This document shows, piece by piece, positions 33,416 to 42,478 of a stretch of DNA of 64,000 bases. This DNA is from an uncultured Pelagibacteraceae bacterium (GTDB lineage: Bacteria; Pseudomonadota; Alphaproteobacteria; Pelagibacterales; Pelagibacteraceae): contig CACMTO010000001.1 of NCBI GenBank assembly GCA_902616645.1, positions 167,907-231,906 of the forward strand, given 5' to 3'. Numbering within the stretch: the first letter of the stretch is position 1; each line of letters begins with the position of its first letter. The notes under the pieces were generated by a model. The model was not told where the DNA came from. It did no database searches and saw only the letters and a program-made list of their open reading frames with translations. The position numbers and the translations under genes are program-made.

Positions 33416-34080
33416 CTTTGTTTCATATTCTCCAAAATTTTTATTGCTGCATTTTGTTCAGCATCTTTTTTAGATTTACCCTCAGCAATATAAATTTTTG
33501 TATTATATAATTTGACACTGACTTTAAAAAGTGGTTTGTGTCTAGGACCTGTATTAGAAATAATCTTATAGATTGGTAGTTTCTTAAATTTTTTTAGTGA
33601 TAGTTCTTGAAGTTTTGTTTTTGCATCGATTTGAGTAATCTTACTATCCTTTATATTTTCTGACCATAAATCTAACGTAAATTTCTCAACAAAGCTAAAT
33701 CCTTTGTCTAAATAAATAGCTCCTATGAGAGCTTCACAGCAATCAGATAAAACTTTATCCTCAATAATATATTTTTTATTTTTCGAACTTAAAATCATAA
33801 TATATTTTTCTAATTCAATTTTTTTTGCTATTTCTAAACACGTTTTCTTGTTTACAAGAGAAGCAAACTTTTTGTCTAAAACCCCCTCTTTCTCTTCAGG
33901 GTAAATTTCTAGAAGTTTTTTGGCCATTATTAAACCTAAAACTCTATCTCCCAAGAATTCTAACTTTTCATTATTATTTATCTTATTGAGACTTTTATGT
34001 GTCAAAGCCCTTATTAAAAGGTTTTTGTTTTTAAAAAAAATATTATTTTTTTTTTCAAAAATTTTATAGTAAGAATTCAT
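33412..34080 (-). CDS. rnc: Ribonuclease III
   Basis: Double-strand RNA endonuclease for rRNA and mRNA processing. The catalytic signature NEKLEFLGDRVLGLIMA (about 37-53), DKVLSDCCEALIGAIYLDKGF (second metal cluster, about 107-127) and a C-terminal dsRNA-binding domain (about 152-222, DAKTKLQELSLKKFKKLPIY to KSKKDAEQNAAIKILENM) are complete. Length 222 is normal. It overlaps lepB by one base and recO by four. Confidence 0.96.
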   Translation of the reverse strand: MNSYYKIFEKKNNIFFKNKNLLIRALTHKSLNKINNNEKLEFLGDRVLGLIMAKKLLEIYPEEKEGVLDKKFASLVNKKTCLEIAKKIELEKYIMILSSKNKKYIIEDKVLSDCCEALIGAIYLDKGFSFVEKFTLDLWSENIKDSKITQIDAKTKLQELSLKKFKKLPIYKIISNTGPRHKPLFKVSVKLYNTKIYIAEGKSKKDAEQNAAIKILENMKQR

Positions 34081-34814
34081 TATTTAATTTTTTTAAAAAA
34101 ACGATTAAATCTTATTGACTTATTCCATTTCCAAAATAAAAAAATACTTCCGATTGATTTATCAGATGAAAAGAAAATAAATTGAGCTTTTCCAACAAGA
34201 TTATCTCGATGAACATATCCCACACTTGATAGAAATCTACTATCTTTTGAACAATCCCTATTATCTCCTAAGAAAAAAAAATGATTTTCTGGAACTATAA
34301 AAATATCTGAATTTTGAGGTGATAAATTTTTTAAATACACTGATTTATGATTAGTTGCATTCGGTAACAACTCATCGAAAGTAAAAACATCTATTATATT
34401 TGCACCACAAAAAATTTTATCCTTTTCTGATATTTTTGATTTTAGCACTTCAATGTTGTTTATGTATAAATTAGAGTCTATAAATTGAATTTTATCTCCC
34501 GGCATTCCAATAAGTCTTTTAATGTAATCAGTTCTGTTATCAGCAGGAGTTTTAAAAACAACAACGTCTCCCTGTTTGGGGTTACTATACATTAATCTAC
34601 CATTGAAAATTGGAGGACTAAAAGGAAAGGAATGTTTACTATATCCATAGGAATATTTTGTTACAAAAATTCTATCTCCAACTAATAAATTTGGTTCCAT
34701 CGAAGATGATGGGATATAAAAAGGTTGAATAAAAAGAGATCTTATTATAACTGCGATTATAAGCGCATAAAATAAAGTTTTAGTGTTTTCTAAAAAAAAT
34801 TTTTTATTTAACAT
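34080..34814 (-). CDS. lepB: Signal peptidase I
   Basis: Inner-membrane enzyme that removes signal peptides from exported proteins. One N-terminal membrane helix (about 10-28) leads to IPSSSMEPNLLVGDRIFVTKYSYG with the nucleophile Ser (about 37). The general-base Lys lies in GDVVVFKTPADNRTDYIKRLIGMPGDKI. FFLGDNRDCSKDSRF (about 196-210) is the conserved box E. The 244-residue length is standard. It belongs to the acpS-lepB-rnc-recO operon with one-base overlaps. Confidence 0.96.
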   Translation of the reverse strand: MLNKKFFLENTKTLFYALIIAVIIRSLFIQPFYIPSSSMEPNLLVGDRIFVTKYSYGYSKHSFPFSPPIFNGRLMYSNPKQGDVVVFKTPADNRTDYIKRLIGMPGDKIQFIDSNLYINNIEVLKSKISEKDKIFCGANIIDVFTFDELLPNATNHKSVYLKNLSPQNSDIFIVPENHFFFLGDNRDCSKDSRFLSSVGYVHRDNLVGKAQFIFFSSDKSIGSIFLFWKWNKSIRFNRFFKKIK

Positions 34815-35200
34815 TATTTGGTCTCAAGTATTGTAAAAGCAATTGAATAATCTTTTTCGTCAGAAATAGAAAGAAATAAATTATAATTTCTAATTTTAAA
34901 TCTTCTATAAACTATATCATTTATTTTTTTTGACTTGTTATAATAGGGTCTGCCCTCTTTATTATTTAATATTTCTATATCTTTCATATTAAGATTATAT
35001 CTAAAACCAGTGCCTAAGGATTTTGCAAAAGCCTCCTTAGCAGAAAATCTTTTAGCGAAAAAATTTGTTTTATTTGCGATATTTTTAGATATTTTAATTT
35101 CATTTTTACTAAAAGTTCTCGAGAGAAATCTTTTATTATTGAGTAATAATTTAATTCTTTTATTTTCAACTATGTCAACACCTATACCCAATATTCTCAT
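34814..35200 (-). CDS. acpS: Holo-[acyl-carrier-protein] synthase
   Basis: Transfers 4'-phosphopantetheine from CoA to acyl carrier protein. GIGVDIVENKRI (5-16) with the metal-binding Asp, and FFAKRFSAKEAFAKSLGTGF (about 47-66) with the catalytic Glu and Lys, are diagnostic. Length 128 is normal. It is preceded by pdxJ with one base between them. Confidence 0.95.
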   Translation of the reverse strand: MRILGIGVDIVENKRIKLLLNNKRFLSRTFSKNEIKISKNIANKTNFFAKRFSAKEAFAKSLGTGFRYNLNMKDIEILNNKEGRPYYNKSKKINDIVYRRFKIRNYNLFLSISDEKDYSIAFTILETK

Positions 35201-35201
35201 C

Positions 35202-35921
35202 TTAATTTTTTATAATTTTTCTAAAATTCTTAATAACTCTATTAAGTCCATAAAAAATAGACTCACCTATAAGGTAGTGTCCTATATTGAATTCTTCAAT
35301 AATTCTTATTTTTGTTAGAATTTTTGTGCTTTTATAATCTAAACCATGGCCAGCATGAACCTCTAATCCCAAGTTGTTAGCCTCAATCGCACATCTTTTT
35401 ATCTTTTTAAACTCTTTTGTATAATTCCTATTTGATTTAACTAAATTAGATAAATTTCCAGTGTGTATTTCAATACAATCAGCATTTAATGATTTGGATA
35501 TTTTTACATCAGATAATGTAGGATTTATAAAAAGGCTTGTTCTAATTTTTTTTTTTTTAAATTTTGAAATTATCTTTTTTAATTTGTATTTATTTCTTTT
35601 TAAGTCCAAACCTCCCTCGGTAGTAATTTCTTTTCTATTTTCAGGAACTATACAAATAAAATCCGGTTTGATTTTTAAGGCAATTTCAATAATTTTTGAG
35701 TTAGTTGATATTTCAAGATTTACTAAAAGATTTTTTTGTGCACATATTTTTTTTGCGTCTTCATCTCTTATATGTCTTCTATCTTCTCTTAGGTGAATTG
35801 TTATAGAATCAGCACCAGCTCTATTTACAAATTTAGCTGCAGATAGAGGGTCTGGGTGAGACTCACCTCTGGCATTTCTAACTGTAGCAACATGATCAAT
35901 ATTAACACCTAAACGTTTCAC
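35202..35921 (-). CDS. pdxJ: Pyridoxine 5'-phosphate synthase
   Basis: Forms pyridoxine 5'-phosphate from deoxyxylulose phosphate and aminoacetone phosphate. LGVNIDHVATVRNARG (4-19), DSITIHLREDRRHIRDEDA (35-53), NLEISTNSKII, CIVPENRKEITTEGGLDL and VHAGHGLDY (about 193-201) match the TIM-barrel family closely. The start codon is GTG at 35921, overlapping the pyrE stop in a GTGA. Confidence 0.96.
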   Translation of the reverse strand: MKRLGVNIDHVATVRNARGESHPDPLSAAKFVNRAGADSITIHLREDRRHIRDEDAKKICAQKNLLVNLEISTNSKIIEIALKIKPDFICIVPENRKEITTEGGLDLKRNKYKLKKIISKFKKKKIRTSLFINPTLSDVKISKSLNADCIEIHTGNLSNLVKSNRNYTKEFKKIKRCAIEANNLGLEVHAGHGLDYKSTKILTKIRIIEEFNIGHYLIGESIFYGLNRVIKNFRKIIKN

Positions 35922-36505
35922 TTTAAAAATCTACTTCCAGGAGTTGTTATCTTAATTAAAGCTAATTTTTTTGGTAATTCACTCTTTTTAAAAGTTGGTA
36001 CATTAATCTTTAGATGAGAAATGATTTTTTCTTTAATCTTTAAAGTTTTTTTATTTGATCTGTCGATAATTGCTGCAAAACCAATTATCTTAGCATTATT
36101 TTTTTTAATTAATTTAACACACTCCATACTGGATTTACCTGTTGTGATCACATCTTCAATTATTAAAACATTTGAATTTTTCCTAATATAAAAACCTCGT
36201 CTTAATGTAAATTTCCCATTAACTCTTTCACAAAAAATAGTTTCTTTTTTTAAAATTTTGCCGATTTCATAACCAATTATGATACCTCCCATTGCTGGTG
36301 CTAATATCAAATCAATTTTCTTAAACTTTTTTTTAATTTTATTTGCTAAAGATTTGCATATTTTTTCTGCTAGATGTGGATGGCTAAGCAGTTTAGCGCA
36401 TTGAATATACTTAGATGAGTGTAATCCAGAAGATAAGATAAAATGACCTTCTAATAATGCATTAGTCTTTCTTAAAATATCTAAGGATTTTTTGGGTGAA
36501 AGCAT
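35918..36505 (-). CDS. pyrE: Orotate phosphoribosyltransferase
   Basis: Joins orotate and PRPP to orotidine 5'-phosphate. TNALLEGHFILSSGLHSSKYIQCAKLL (15-41), APAMGGIIIGYEIG (about 69-82) and the PRPP-binding VLIIEDVITTGKSSMECV (about 113-130) are conserved; this is the alphaproteobacterial PyrE type. Its first 44 bases overlap the end of the Rsh gene in another frame. The overlap is credible because the conserved N-terminus starts at this ATG. Confidence 0.95.
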   Translation of the reverse strand: MLSPKKSLDILRKTNALLEGHFILSSGLHSSKYIQCAKLLSHPHLAEKICKSLANKIKKKFKKIDLILAPAMGGIIIGYEIGKILKKETIFCERVNGKFTLRRGFYIRKNSNVLIIEDVITTGKSSMECVKLIKKNNAKIIGFAAIIDRSNKKTLKIKEKIISHLKINVPTFKKSELPKKLALIKITTPGSRFLK

Positions 36506-38207
36506 TTCTTTTATCTTCGTGTCTAATTATCTTAAATTTTATACCTTTTTGTTTAAGCTCTGCAATAAAATTAGTAAAATTTTTAAGATCTCTTATTATT
36601 AGTTGAAACTTAAAATTAATATAATTAGGGTTTTTACCAGCCATCTCTAAATTTGAAATATTTAGCTTATGTTCTCCTATTAACGAACTCACGTTTCCTA
36701 ATTGGCCAGGTTTGTCTGGTAATGAAATCCATAAGGTTGTATTGTATTTTTTTACCCTCTCTTGTTTTTTTTCACCTTTTTCATGCCAATATCTTCTTAT
36801 TGCAGCTCTTGCTTTACCTGTTTTTGTCGTCGGTATCCAATGTAAAGATGGTGAATTATTTTTTGAAACTATAATTTTTACTCTATCCCCATTTCTAAGA
36901 ATAGATTGGAGCTCACTTTTTTTTCCATTAATTTCGCAACCAATTGCGGTGTCGCCTATTTTAGTATGTACCGCATAAGCAAAATCAATAGGTGTGGCAT
37001 CTTTTGGTAGTTTAATTACTGAACCCTTGGGAGTAAAACAAAAGACATTTTCTTGAAACATTTGGAGCTTTGTGTATTCATAAGAGTGTTCAGGATTTTC
37101 ATTTTTTTCAATTATTTCAACTAAATCTTTTAACCAATCATACTCTTTCCATGTAAGAGAATTAAATTTTTCCGAGGATTTATATTGCCAGTGAGAAGCG
37201 ATACCTCTTTCAGCAAATTCATGCATAGTTTTTGTTCTTATTTGAATTTCTATAGGTTTTTTGTTTGATCCAATTACTGCAGTGTGTATTGATTTGTAAC
37301 CATTTATTTTTGCTGATGATATGTAATCTTTGAATTTTCCCGGTATACAATTGTATTCTTTATGAATTATACCTAATGTCTTGTAGCAACTATCAATGTC
37401 GTCTAAAATTATTCTAAAACCTATAATGTCAGTAATTTCCTCAAGAGAAACTCTTTTTTTTTGGACTTTTCTCCATATTGAAAAAGGAGTTTTCTCTCTG
37501 CCATAAATTTTTGATCTAATATTATTTGCTTCAAGTAATTGATAAAATTCCGCTGCAAGATTTTTGAAAATATCTTTCTTATCGAATTTAATTTCATCAA
37601 GTCTTTTTTGGATCAATTTACGAGCTTGATTATTTAAAATTTCAAAAGAAAGATCCTCTAACTCATCTCTTATTCTATGCATTCCCATCCTATCAGCTAA
37701 TGGAGCATAAATTTCCATAGTCTCTTGAGCTATTCTTTCTCTTTTATTTTCATTATTAATAGCTTTAATAGTTCTCATATTATGTAAACGATCGGCAATT
37801 TTTACCAAAAGAACTCTGATGTCTTTTGAGGTAGCTAAAATCAGTTTCCTAAAATTTTCTGCTTTTGAATTTGATGAGGCGGTATTTTCAAAAACTGAAA
37901 TTTTTGTAACTCCATCAACTAAATCAGCAACCTCATCACCAAATTCCCCTTTTATAGTTTCATAAGTTGCATAAGTATCTTCTATAGTATCATGAAGTAA
38001 TCCTGTTGTTATAGTTGCGCTATCTAACTTTAAATCAGTCAAAATGTTTGCAACCTCAATAGGATGGACTGAATATGGGTCTCCTGATGCTCTTTTTTGG
38101 TTTCTATGAGCTCTTACAGCAAAGTCATAGGCCTTATTTAATTTCTCGGGATTTAAAAATTTATTATATCCTCTTACTTTATTTATAAGTTCTTCTGAAT
38201 TAAGCAT
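36462..38207 (-). CDS. spoT: Bifunctional (p)ppGpp synthetase/hydrolase (Rsh family)
   Basis: Makes and degrades the stringent-response alarmones. The hydrolase HD domain has HPIEVANIL (48-56) and LLHDTIEDTY with His72, Asp73, Glu76 and Asp77. The synthetase domain has GREKTPFSIWRKVQKK, ITDIIGFRII and EIQIRTKTMHEFAERGIASHW (about 320-340). TGS (VFCFTPKGSVIKLPKDATPIDFAYAVHTKIG) and a C-terminal ACT domain (about 490-570) follow. At 581 residues it is well short of the usual 700-750: between TGS and ACT most of the helical and zinc-finger/RIS regions are missing. It appears to be the sole Rsh here. Confidence 0.95.
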   Translation of the reverse strand: MLNSEELINKVRGYNKFLNPEKLNKAYDFAVRAHRNQKRASGDPYSVHPIEVANILTDLKLDSATITTGLLHDTIEDTYATYETIKGEFGDEVADLVDGVTKISVFENTASSNSKAENFRKLILATSKDIRVLLVKIADRLHNMRTIKAINNENKRERIAQETMEIYAPLADRMGMHRIRDELEDLSFEILNNQARKLIQKRLDEIKFDKKDIFKNLAAEFYQLLEANNIRSKIYGREKTPFSIWRKVQKKRVSLEEITDIIGFRIILDDIDSCYKTLGIIHKEYNCIPGKFKDYISSAKINGYKSIHTAVIGSNKKPIEIQIRTKTMHEFAERGIASHWQYKSSEKFNSLTWKEYDWLKDLVEIIEKNENPEHSYEYTKLQMFQENVFCFTPKGSVIKLPKDATPIDFAYAVHTKIGDTAIGCEINGKKSELQSILRNGDRVKIIVSKNNSPSLHWIPTTKTGKARAAIRRYWHEKGEKKQERVKKYNTTLWISLPDKPGQLGNVSSLIGEHKLNISNLEMAGKNPNYINFKFQLIIRDLKNFTNFIAELKQKGIKFKIIRHEDKRNAFTQKILRYFKKD

Positions 38208-38226
38208 AATTTACTATATCATTAAA

Positions 38227-38739
38227 TTAAATTTGTTTAATAGATCTTATGTCTCTATCAGATAGAGAAAAAATAAGAGTTTTTATATGTTTTTTTGAAA
38301 TAGGATGGATCCAATTTTTGTCTATTTCAAATAATGGTAACAAAACAAAATTTCTGTTGTGCATACTTGGATGAGGTAATAAAATTTTTTTATTAATTTT
38401 TTTTCTACCATAATCGATAATATCAATATCACATTTACGTGGAGAATTTCGTATCGAGTCCCTAGATCCGAATTTTGCTTCAATTTCTTTACATTTATTG
38501 AGTAAATTTAAAGGTTTAAGTGAAGTATCAATACTAATCACAATATTTAAAAATTTTGGTTTTTTTTTGTCTGGCCAAGAAAAACTCTCATAATAACTTG
38601 AGACTTTAATTATTTTGATATTATTCTCTGTCAAAAAAAATTTTGCTCTATCAATATTTTCTCTTTTTTTACCTAGATTTGAACCTATACCAATATAAAT
38701 TGGTTCAACTTGATTTTCTGATATACCTTGCTTTATCAC
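38227..38739 (-). CDS. folK: 2-amino-4-hydroxy-6-hydroxymethyldihydropteridine pyrophosphokinase
   Basis: Pyrophosphorylates the pterin precursor of folate. [25 protein letters not shown] contains the N-terminal [26 protein letters not shown] and the catalytic [11 protein letters not shown] block with [18 protein letters not shown] are clear. No ATG lies just ahead of the conserved part; I propose GTG at 38739, giving 170 residues and a 35-base overlap with smpB. A longer frame from ATG 38799 is possible but would add 20 residues entirely inside smpB. Confidence 0.85.
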   Translation of the reverse strand: MIKQGISENQVEPIYIGIGSNLGKKRENIDRAKFFLTENNIKIIKVSSYYESFSWPDKKKPKFLNIVISIDTSLKPLNLLNKCKEIEAKFGSRDSIRNSPRKCDIDIIDYGRKKINKKILLPHPSMHNRNFVLLPLFEIDKNWIHPISKKHIKTLIFSLSDRDIRSIKQI

Positions 38740-39175
38740 GATTCCAATCTCTATTTTTTTTAGCAGCCCTTTTGTCAAATTGTTTTTTCCCTTTTGCAAT
38801 TGCCAATTCTATTTTAGCTCTTCCCTTCCTAAAATACATTTTTGTAGGAATAATTGTAAAACCTTCTCTTTGAATTTTACCAATTAATTTATTTATTTCT
38901 CTTTTATTTAGTAACAATTTTCTCTCATCTGTTGGGCTATGGTTTGAGTAACTTGCTTGTTTATAAGACGCTATATGAGAGTTAATTAAAACTATTTCAC
39001 CTTTTTTTTCAACTGCGTAAGAGTCTGCGATATTGACTTTCCCGTTTCTTACAGATTTTATTTCAGATCCCTTTAAAACTATACCAGCCTCTAATAAATC
39101 TTCAAAAAAATAATTAAAACTTGCTTTCCTGTTTAGACAAATTATTTTTAAACCATTATTGGTTTTTTTGTTCAT
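38705..39175 (-). CDS. smpB: SsrA-binding protein SmpB
   Basis: Binds tmRNA and brings it to stalled ribosomes. [39 protein letters not shown] (about 16-54), the [26 protein letters not shown] segment and the C-terminal tail [23 protein letters not shown] are diagnostic. The ATG at 39175 overlaps the dapA stop in a TGATG; the in-frame TTG one codon earlier is less likely. The tmRNA gene itself is not seen nearby. Confidence 0.96.
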   Translation of the reverse strand: MNKKTNNGLKIICLNRKASFNYFFEDLLEAGIVLKGSEIKSVRNGKVNIADSYAVEKKGEIVLINSHIASYKQASYSNHSPTDERKLLLNKREINKLIGKIQREGFTIIPTKMYFRKGRAKIELAIAKGKKQFDKRAAKKNRDWNRDKARYIRKSS

Positions 39176-40056
39176 CAAAATAGATTAGCTGACTGTAGTG
39201 CATCCTTTACAATTTCTTTAGTAGAATTTGTAACTTTTACCAAAGGAAGTCTTACATCATCTTCACAAAGATTTAATAATTTTGCTGCATATTTAACAGG
39301 ACTTGGATTGCTTTCGATAAACATTGCATTATGAACCGGTTGCAAGATATCATCTAATCTTTTTGCTTCTAAAATTGATTTGTCGTCATTCAAAACTGAA
39401 TATTTTTGAAATTCAGCACAAAGTTTTGGTGCAATATTTGCAGTAACACTTATAGAACCAACTCCTCCTCTTTTATTGAAATCTAATGCATTGTCGTCGT
39501 TACCAGTTAATTGAATAAATTCTTTACCCATTTTATCTAAAGTTTTTTTAACTCTGCTAAGATCACCAGTTGCATCTTTTACTCCAACTATATTTTTTAA
39601 TTCATATAGTCTTGCCATAGTTTCAACTGTCATATCAATTACAGATCTCCCAGGAATATTATAAATAATAATTGGAATTCCACATTTGTCATTAATTGCC
39701 TTATAATGTTGATATAAACCTTCTTGAGTTGGCTTATTATAGTATGGGGTTACAACTAATGCTCCATTGGCTCCCATTTTTTCAGCATGAGATGTTAAAG
39801 ATATAGCCTCTTCGGTAGAATTAGACCCAGTTCCAGCTATAACGGGTAATTTTCCCTTACTTTCTTTTACACACAAATCTATTACTCTTTGATGCTCATC
39901 ATGACTTAAAGTTGGGGATTCTCCAGTAGTTCCGGCTGGAACAAGACCTTTAGTTCCATTTTCAATATGAAAGTGTATTAACTTGATATAAGCGTCCTCG
40001 TCAAGTTTGTTATTTTTAAATGGTGTGATTAAAGCAACATTTGAACCTTTAAACAT
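39175..40056 (-). CDS. dapA: 4-hydroxy-tetrahydrodipicolinate synthase
   Basis: First committed step of lysine/diaminopimelate synthesis, condensing pyruvate and aspartate semialdehyde. [32 protein letters not shown] (about 37-54), [33 protein letters not shown] with the catalytic Tyr, and [10 protein letters not shown] with the Schiff-base Lys (about 160) are all present. Length 293 is standard. It is divergent from the lytic transglycosylase gene, with 40 bases between start codons, and leads the dapA-smpB-folK-spoT-pyrE-pdxJ run. Confidence 0.97.
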   Translation of the reverse strand: MFKGSNVALITPFKNNKLDEDAYIKLIHFHIENGTKGLVPAGTTGESPTLSHDEHQRVIDLCVKESKGKLPVIAGTGSNSTEEAISLTSHAEKMGANGALVVTPYYNKPTQEGLYQHYKAINDKCGIPIIIYNIPGRSVIDMTVETMARLYELKNIVGVKDATGDLSRVKKTLDKMGKEFIQLTGNDDNALDFNKRGGVGSISVTANIAPKLCAEFQKYSVLNDDKSILEAKRLDDILQPVHNAMFIESNPSPVKYAAKLLNLCEDDVRLPLVKVTNSTKEIVKDALQSANLF

Positions 40057-40096
40057 AAATACTTATAACATAGATTATTGATTAATAACAAAAATT

Positions 40097-42319
40097 ATGA
40101 ACAAAAAATTCTTACTTTTTTTACTTTTATTTCAATTTTTGGCTTTTAATGAAATAGCCATTTCGGAAGTAATTCCTTTAAAAAAACCTTTACAGTCCAA
40201 TGAAATAATAAAAAAGAAGTTATTAGTTGATGTTTTAAAACCATTACCAAAACCAATTAAGGTAAAAGAAGAAGAATTAAAAGAAAAGGAAAGCGACAAA
40301 AAGATTGTCTCTAAAAAGACTAGTGTGCAGGGTCTACTTTTGCCAAAAAAAAAGCCATTAGTAGCTGGAGTATCTAAAAAAAATACAAATTTAAAAATTT
40401 CAAAATATTACAACAAAAAAGATTTTAATATTGCTGATAAAGCTATATCAGAGATGAAAAATGCTCAATGGTCAAATGCAATAAAAACAGCTAAAAAAGC
40501 AAAAGATAAGTCTATATATAATTTTGTTCAATGGAGACATCTTTTAACTAGAGGAAATAAAGCTTCATATTATGAATATAAAAGTTTTATTGATAGAAAT
40601 GAAAACTATCCAAGAATTGGTCGCATAAAATATTTAGCCGAACACAAACTTTCAACCGATAAGATCTCACCTAAAAAAATAATTAATTGGCATGGATCAT
40701 CAGAACCATTAAGTGGTTTTGGTAAAATGATTCTTGGTGAAAGTTATATTCTCACTGGAGATGTCAACAGAGGAACCTTGTTAATTAAAGAAGGTTGGGA
40801 AACAGCAGAATTAGATAAATCTCAATTAAGATTTTATAGGAAAAAATTTAGAAAATTTCTTGATGCAAACGATCACATAAAACGGGCAGACTATTTAGCT
40901 TGGAATAATAAGTATTGGGATCTTAAAAGAATGCTGAGATATTTACCCAAAGATTATCAATTATTATATAATGCAAGACAATTATTGATGAGTAGATCTT
41001 ATGGTGTGGATAACGCAATATCCAAAGTTCCTGTAAGATTTAAAAATGATTCTGGTCTTAACTACGATAGATTAAAATGGAGAAGAAAAAGAGGAAGAGT
41101 TGATAGCTCTGTGGAAATACTTTTGAAAATTAAAAATACAAAAGATTATCTAGTGAGACCTGATAAATGGTGGGTCGAACGAGAAATTATTTCCAGATCA
41201 TTAATTTATAAAAAGAAATTTGAGTTAGCTTATAAAATTGCAAGTAATCATGGTATTACAGATGGACCTGAATTTGCAGCAGCAGAATGGATGAGTGGTT
41301 GGATTGCATTAAGTTTTTTAAATAATCCATTACTAGCTAAAGATCATTTTCAAAAATTTTATGATAACGTTGGTTATCCTATTAGTACTTCAAGAGGGGC
41401 ATATTGGTTAGGAAAAACCTATCAAAAATTAGGTAATGGAGAATTATCCACAAAATGGTTTAAAGAAGCTTCAAATTATCTAACTACTTATTATGGTCAA
41501 TTAGCATTTATGGAATTAAATCCAAATAATAATTTTGAATTGTCGAAAGATATTGAAGTTAAAAAAGAGTATCGTGATTATTTTTTTAAGAAAGATATTG
41601 TTAAATTAGTATATTTACTAGATGAACTGGATGAAGACAAATATAGTAAACATATTCTTAGATTCTTAGCTAAGGACGACATTGAAAGTGGTAGTGAAAT
41701 CCTTGCAGCAGAACTCGCTACTCAAATTGAAAGATATGATTTCGCTATCCAAATTTCAAAAATAGCTTCTTATGAAAAAAGATTTCACAATAAATATAAT
41801 TATCCAATTATAAGTACGCCAAATTATATCAATGGTAGAAAAATTCCTGAAACTGCTTTTATTTTATCGATTATTAGACAAGAAAGTGAATTTGACTTAA
41901 GTGCTAATAGTCATGCTGGTGCAAAGGGCTTAATGCAATTAATGCCTTACACTGCAAAGCTTGTAGCGAAACAAGCAAAACTTCCTTATTCAAGATCAAG
42001 ATTAACAACGGATGCAGAATATAATATTAATCTAGGTTCACATTATATTGCGGGATTGATATTAGAGTACGACGGAGCATATCCTTATGCAATAGCAGCC
42101 TATAATGCCGGACCCAAAAGAGTAAGATATTGGAAAAAAATAAATAAGAATCCTCAAAAAAATCAAATTGATTATGTGGATTGGATTGAGTTAATTAAAT
42201 TTAAAGAAACTCGAAATTACGTTCAAAGAGTTTTAGAAAATTATAATGTTTACAGATATATTTTAGAACAAAAACCAATCCAAATGAAAGATTTTTTTAA
42301 GGATAATCCACTATTCTAA
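40097..42319 (+). CDS. slt: Soluble lytic murein transglycosylase (Slt-type)
   Basis: Periplasmic enzyme cleaving peptidoglycan glycan strands to 1,6-anhydromuropeptides. A signal peptide (about 1-23) is followed by a Lys/Pro-rich linker (25-100) and a long helical superhelix (about 105-560). The C-terminal SLT domain contains ILSIIRQESEFDLSANSHAGAKGLMQLMP with the catalytic Glu at about 596, and later YAIAAYNAGPKRV. Its 740 residues are somewhat more than the E. coli Slt70. The Lys/Pro-rich linker is unusual and may bind the cell wall or a partner. Confidence 0.93.
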   Translation: MNKKFLLFLLLFQFLAFNEIAISEVIPLKKPLQSNEIIKKKLLVDVLKPLPKPIKVKEEELKEKESDKKIVSKKTSVQGLLLPKKKPLVAGVSKKNTNLKISKYYNKKDFNIADKAISEMKNAQWSNAIKTAKKAKDKSIYNFVQWRHLLTRGNKASYYEYKSFIDRNENYPRIGRIKYLAEHKLSTDKISPKKIINWHGSSEPLSGFGKMILGESYILTGDVNRGTLLIKEGWETAELDKSQLRFYRKKFRKFLDANDHIKRADYLAWNNKYWDLKRMLRYLPKDYQLLYNARQLLMSRSYGVDNAISKVPVRFKNDSGLNYDRLKWRRKRGRVDSSVEILLKIKNTKDYLVRPDKWWVEREIISRSLIYKKKFELAYKIASNHGITDGPEFAAAEWMSGWIALSFLNNPLLAKDHFQKFYDNVGYPISTSRGAYWLGKTYQKLGNGELSTKWFKEASNYLTTYYGQLAFMELNPNNNFELSKDIEVKKEYRDYFFKKDIVKLVYLLDELDEDKYSKHILRFLAKDDIESGSEILAAELATQIERYDFAIQISKIASYEKRFHNKYNYPIISTPNYINGRKIPETAFILSIIRQESEFDLSANSHAGAKGLMQLMPYTAKLVAKQAKLPYSRSRLTTDAEYNINLGSHYIAGLILEYDGAYPYAIAAYNAGPKRVRYWKKINKNPQKNQIDYVDWIELIKFKETRNYVQRVLENYNVYRYILEQKPIQMKDFFKDNPLF

Positions 42320-42322
42320 AAA

Positions 42323-42414
42323 TGGCGGAAGAGGAGGGATTCGAACCCTCGGTACAAGTTTCCTCGCACGGTCATTTAGCAAACGACTGGTTTAAGCCTC
42401 TCACCCACTCTTCC
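42323..42414 (-). tRNA. tRNA-Ser (anticodon GCU)
   Basis: On the minus strand GGAAGAG (42414-42408) pairs with CTCTTCC (42333-42327) as a perfect 7-bp acceptor stem, followed by discriminator G and an encoded CCA. The anticodon stem GTCGT/ATGAC (one G-T pair) holds the loop TTGCTAA with anticodon GCU. A long variable arm (CGTGCGAGGAAACTTGTAC region) and the T loop TTCGAAT with its GAGGG/CCCTC stem complete a type II serine tRNA reading AGC/AGU codons. It lies between slt and soxB on the opposite strand to both. Confidence 0.97.
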
Positions 42415-42478
42415 TAGAAATATGGTACTTTTGATTGTATTGAATAATTAATATTTATAAAGTAATTATTCTTAAATT

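Noticed and set aside
42323..42414. tRNA-Ser as the integration site of the recombinase locus
   Set aside because: The tRNA is more than 32 kb from the recombinase, its 3' end is intact and no duplicate of it was noticed near 7759-9991.
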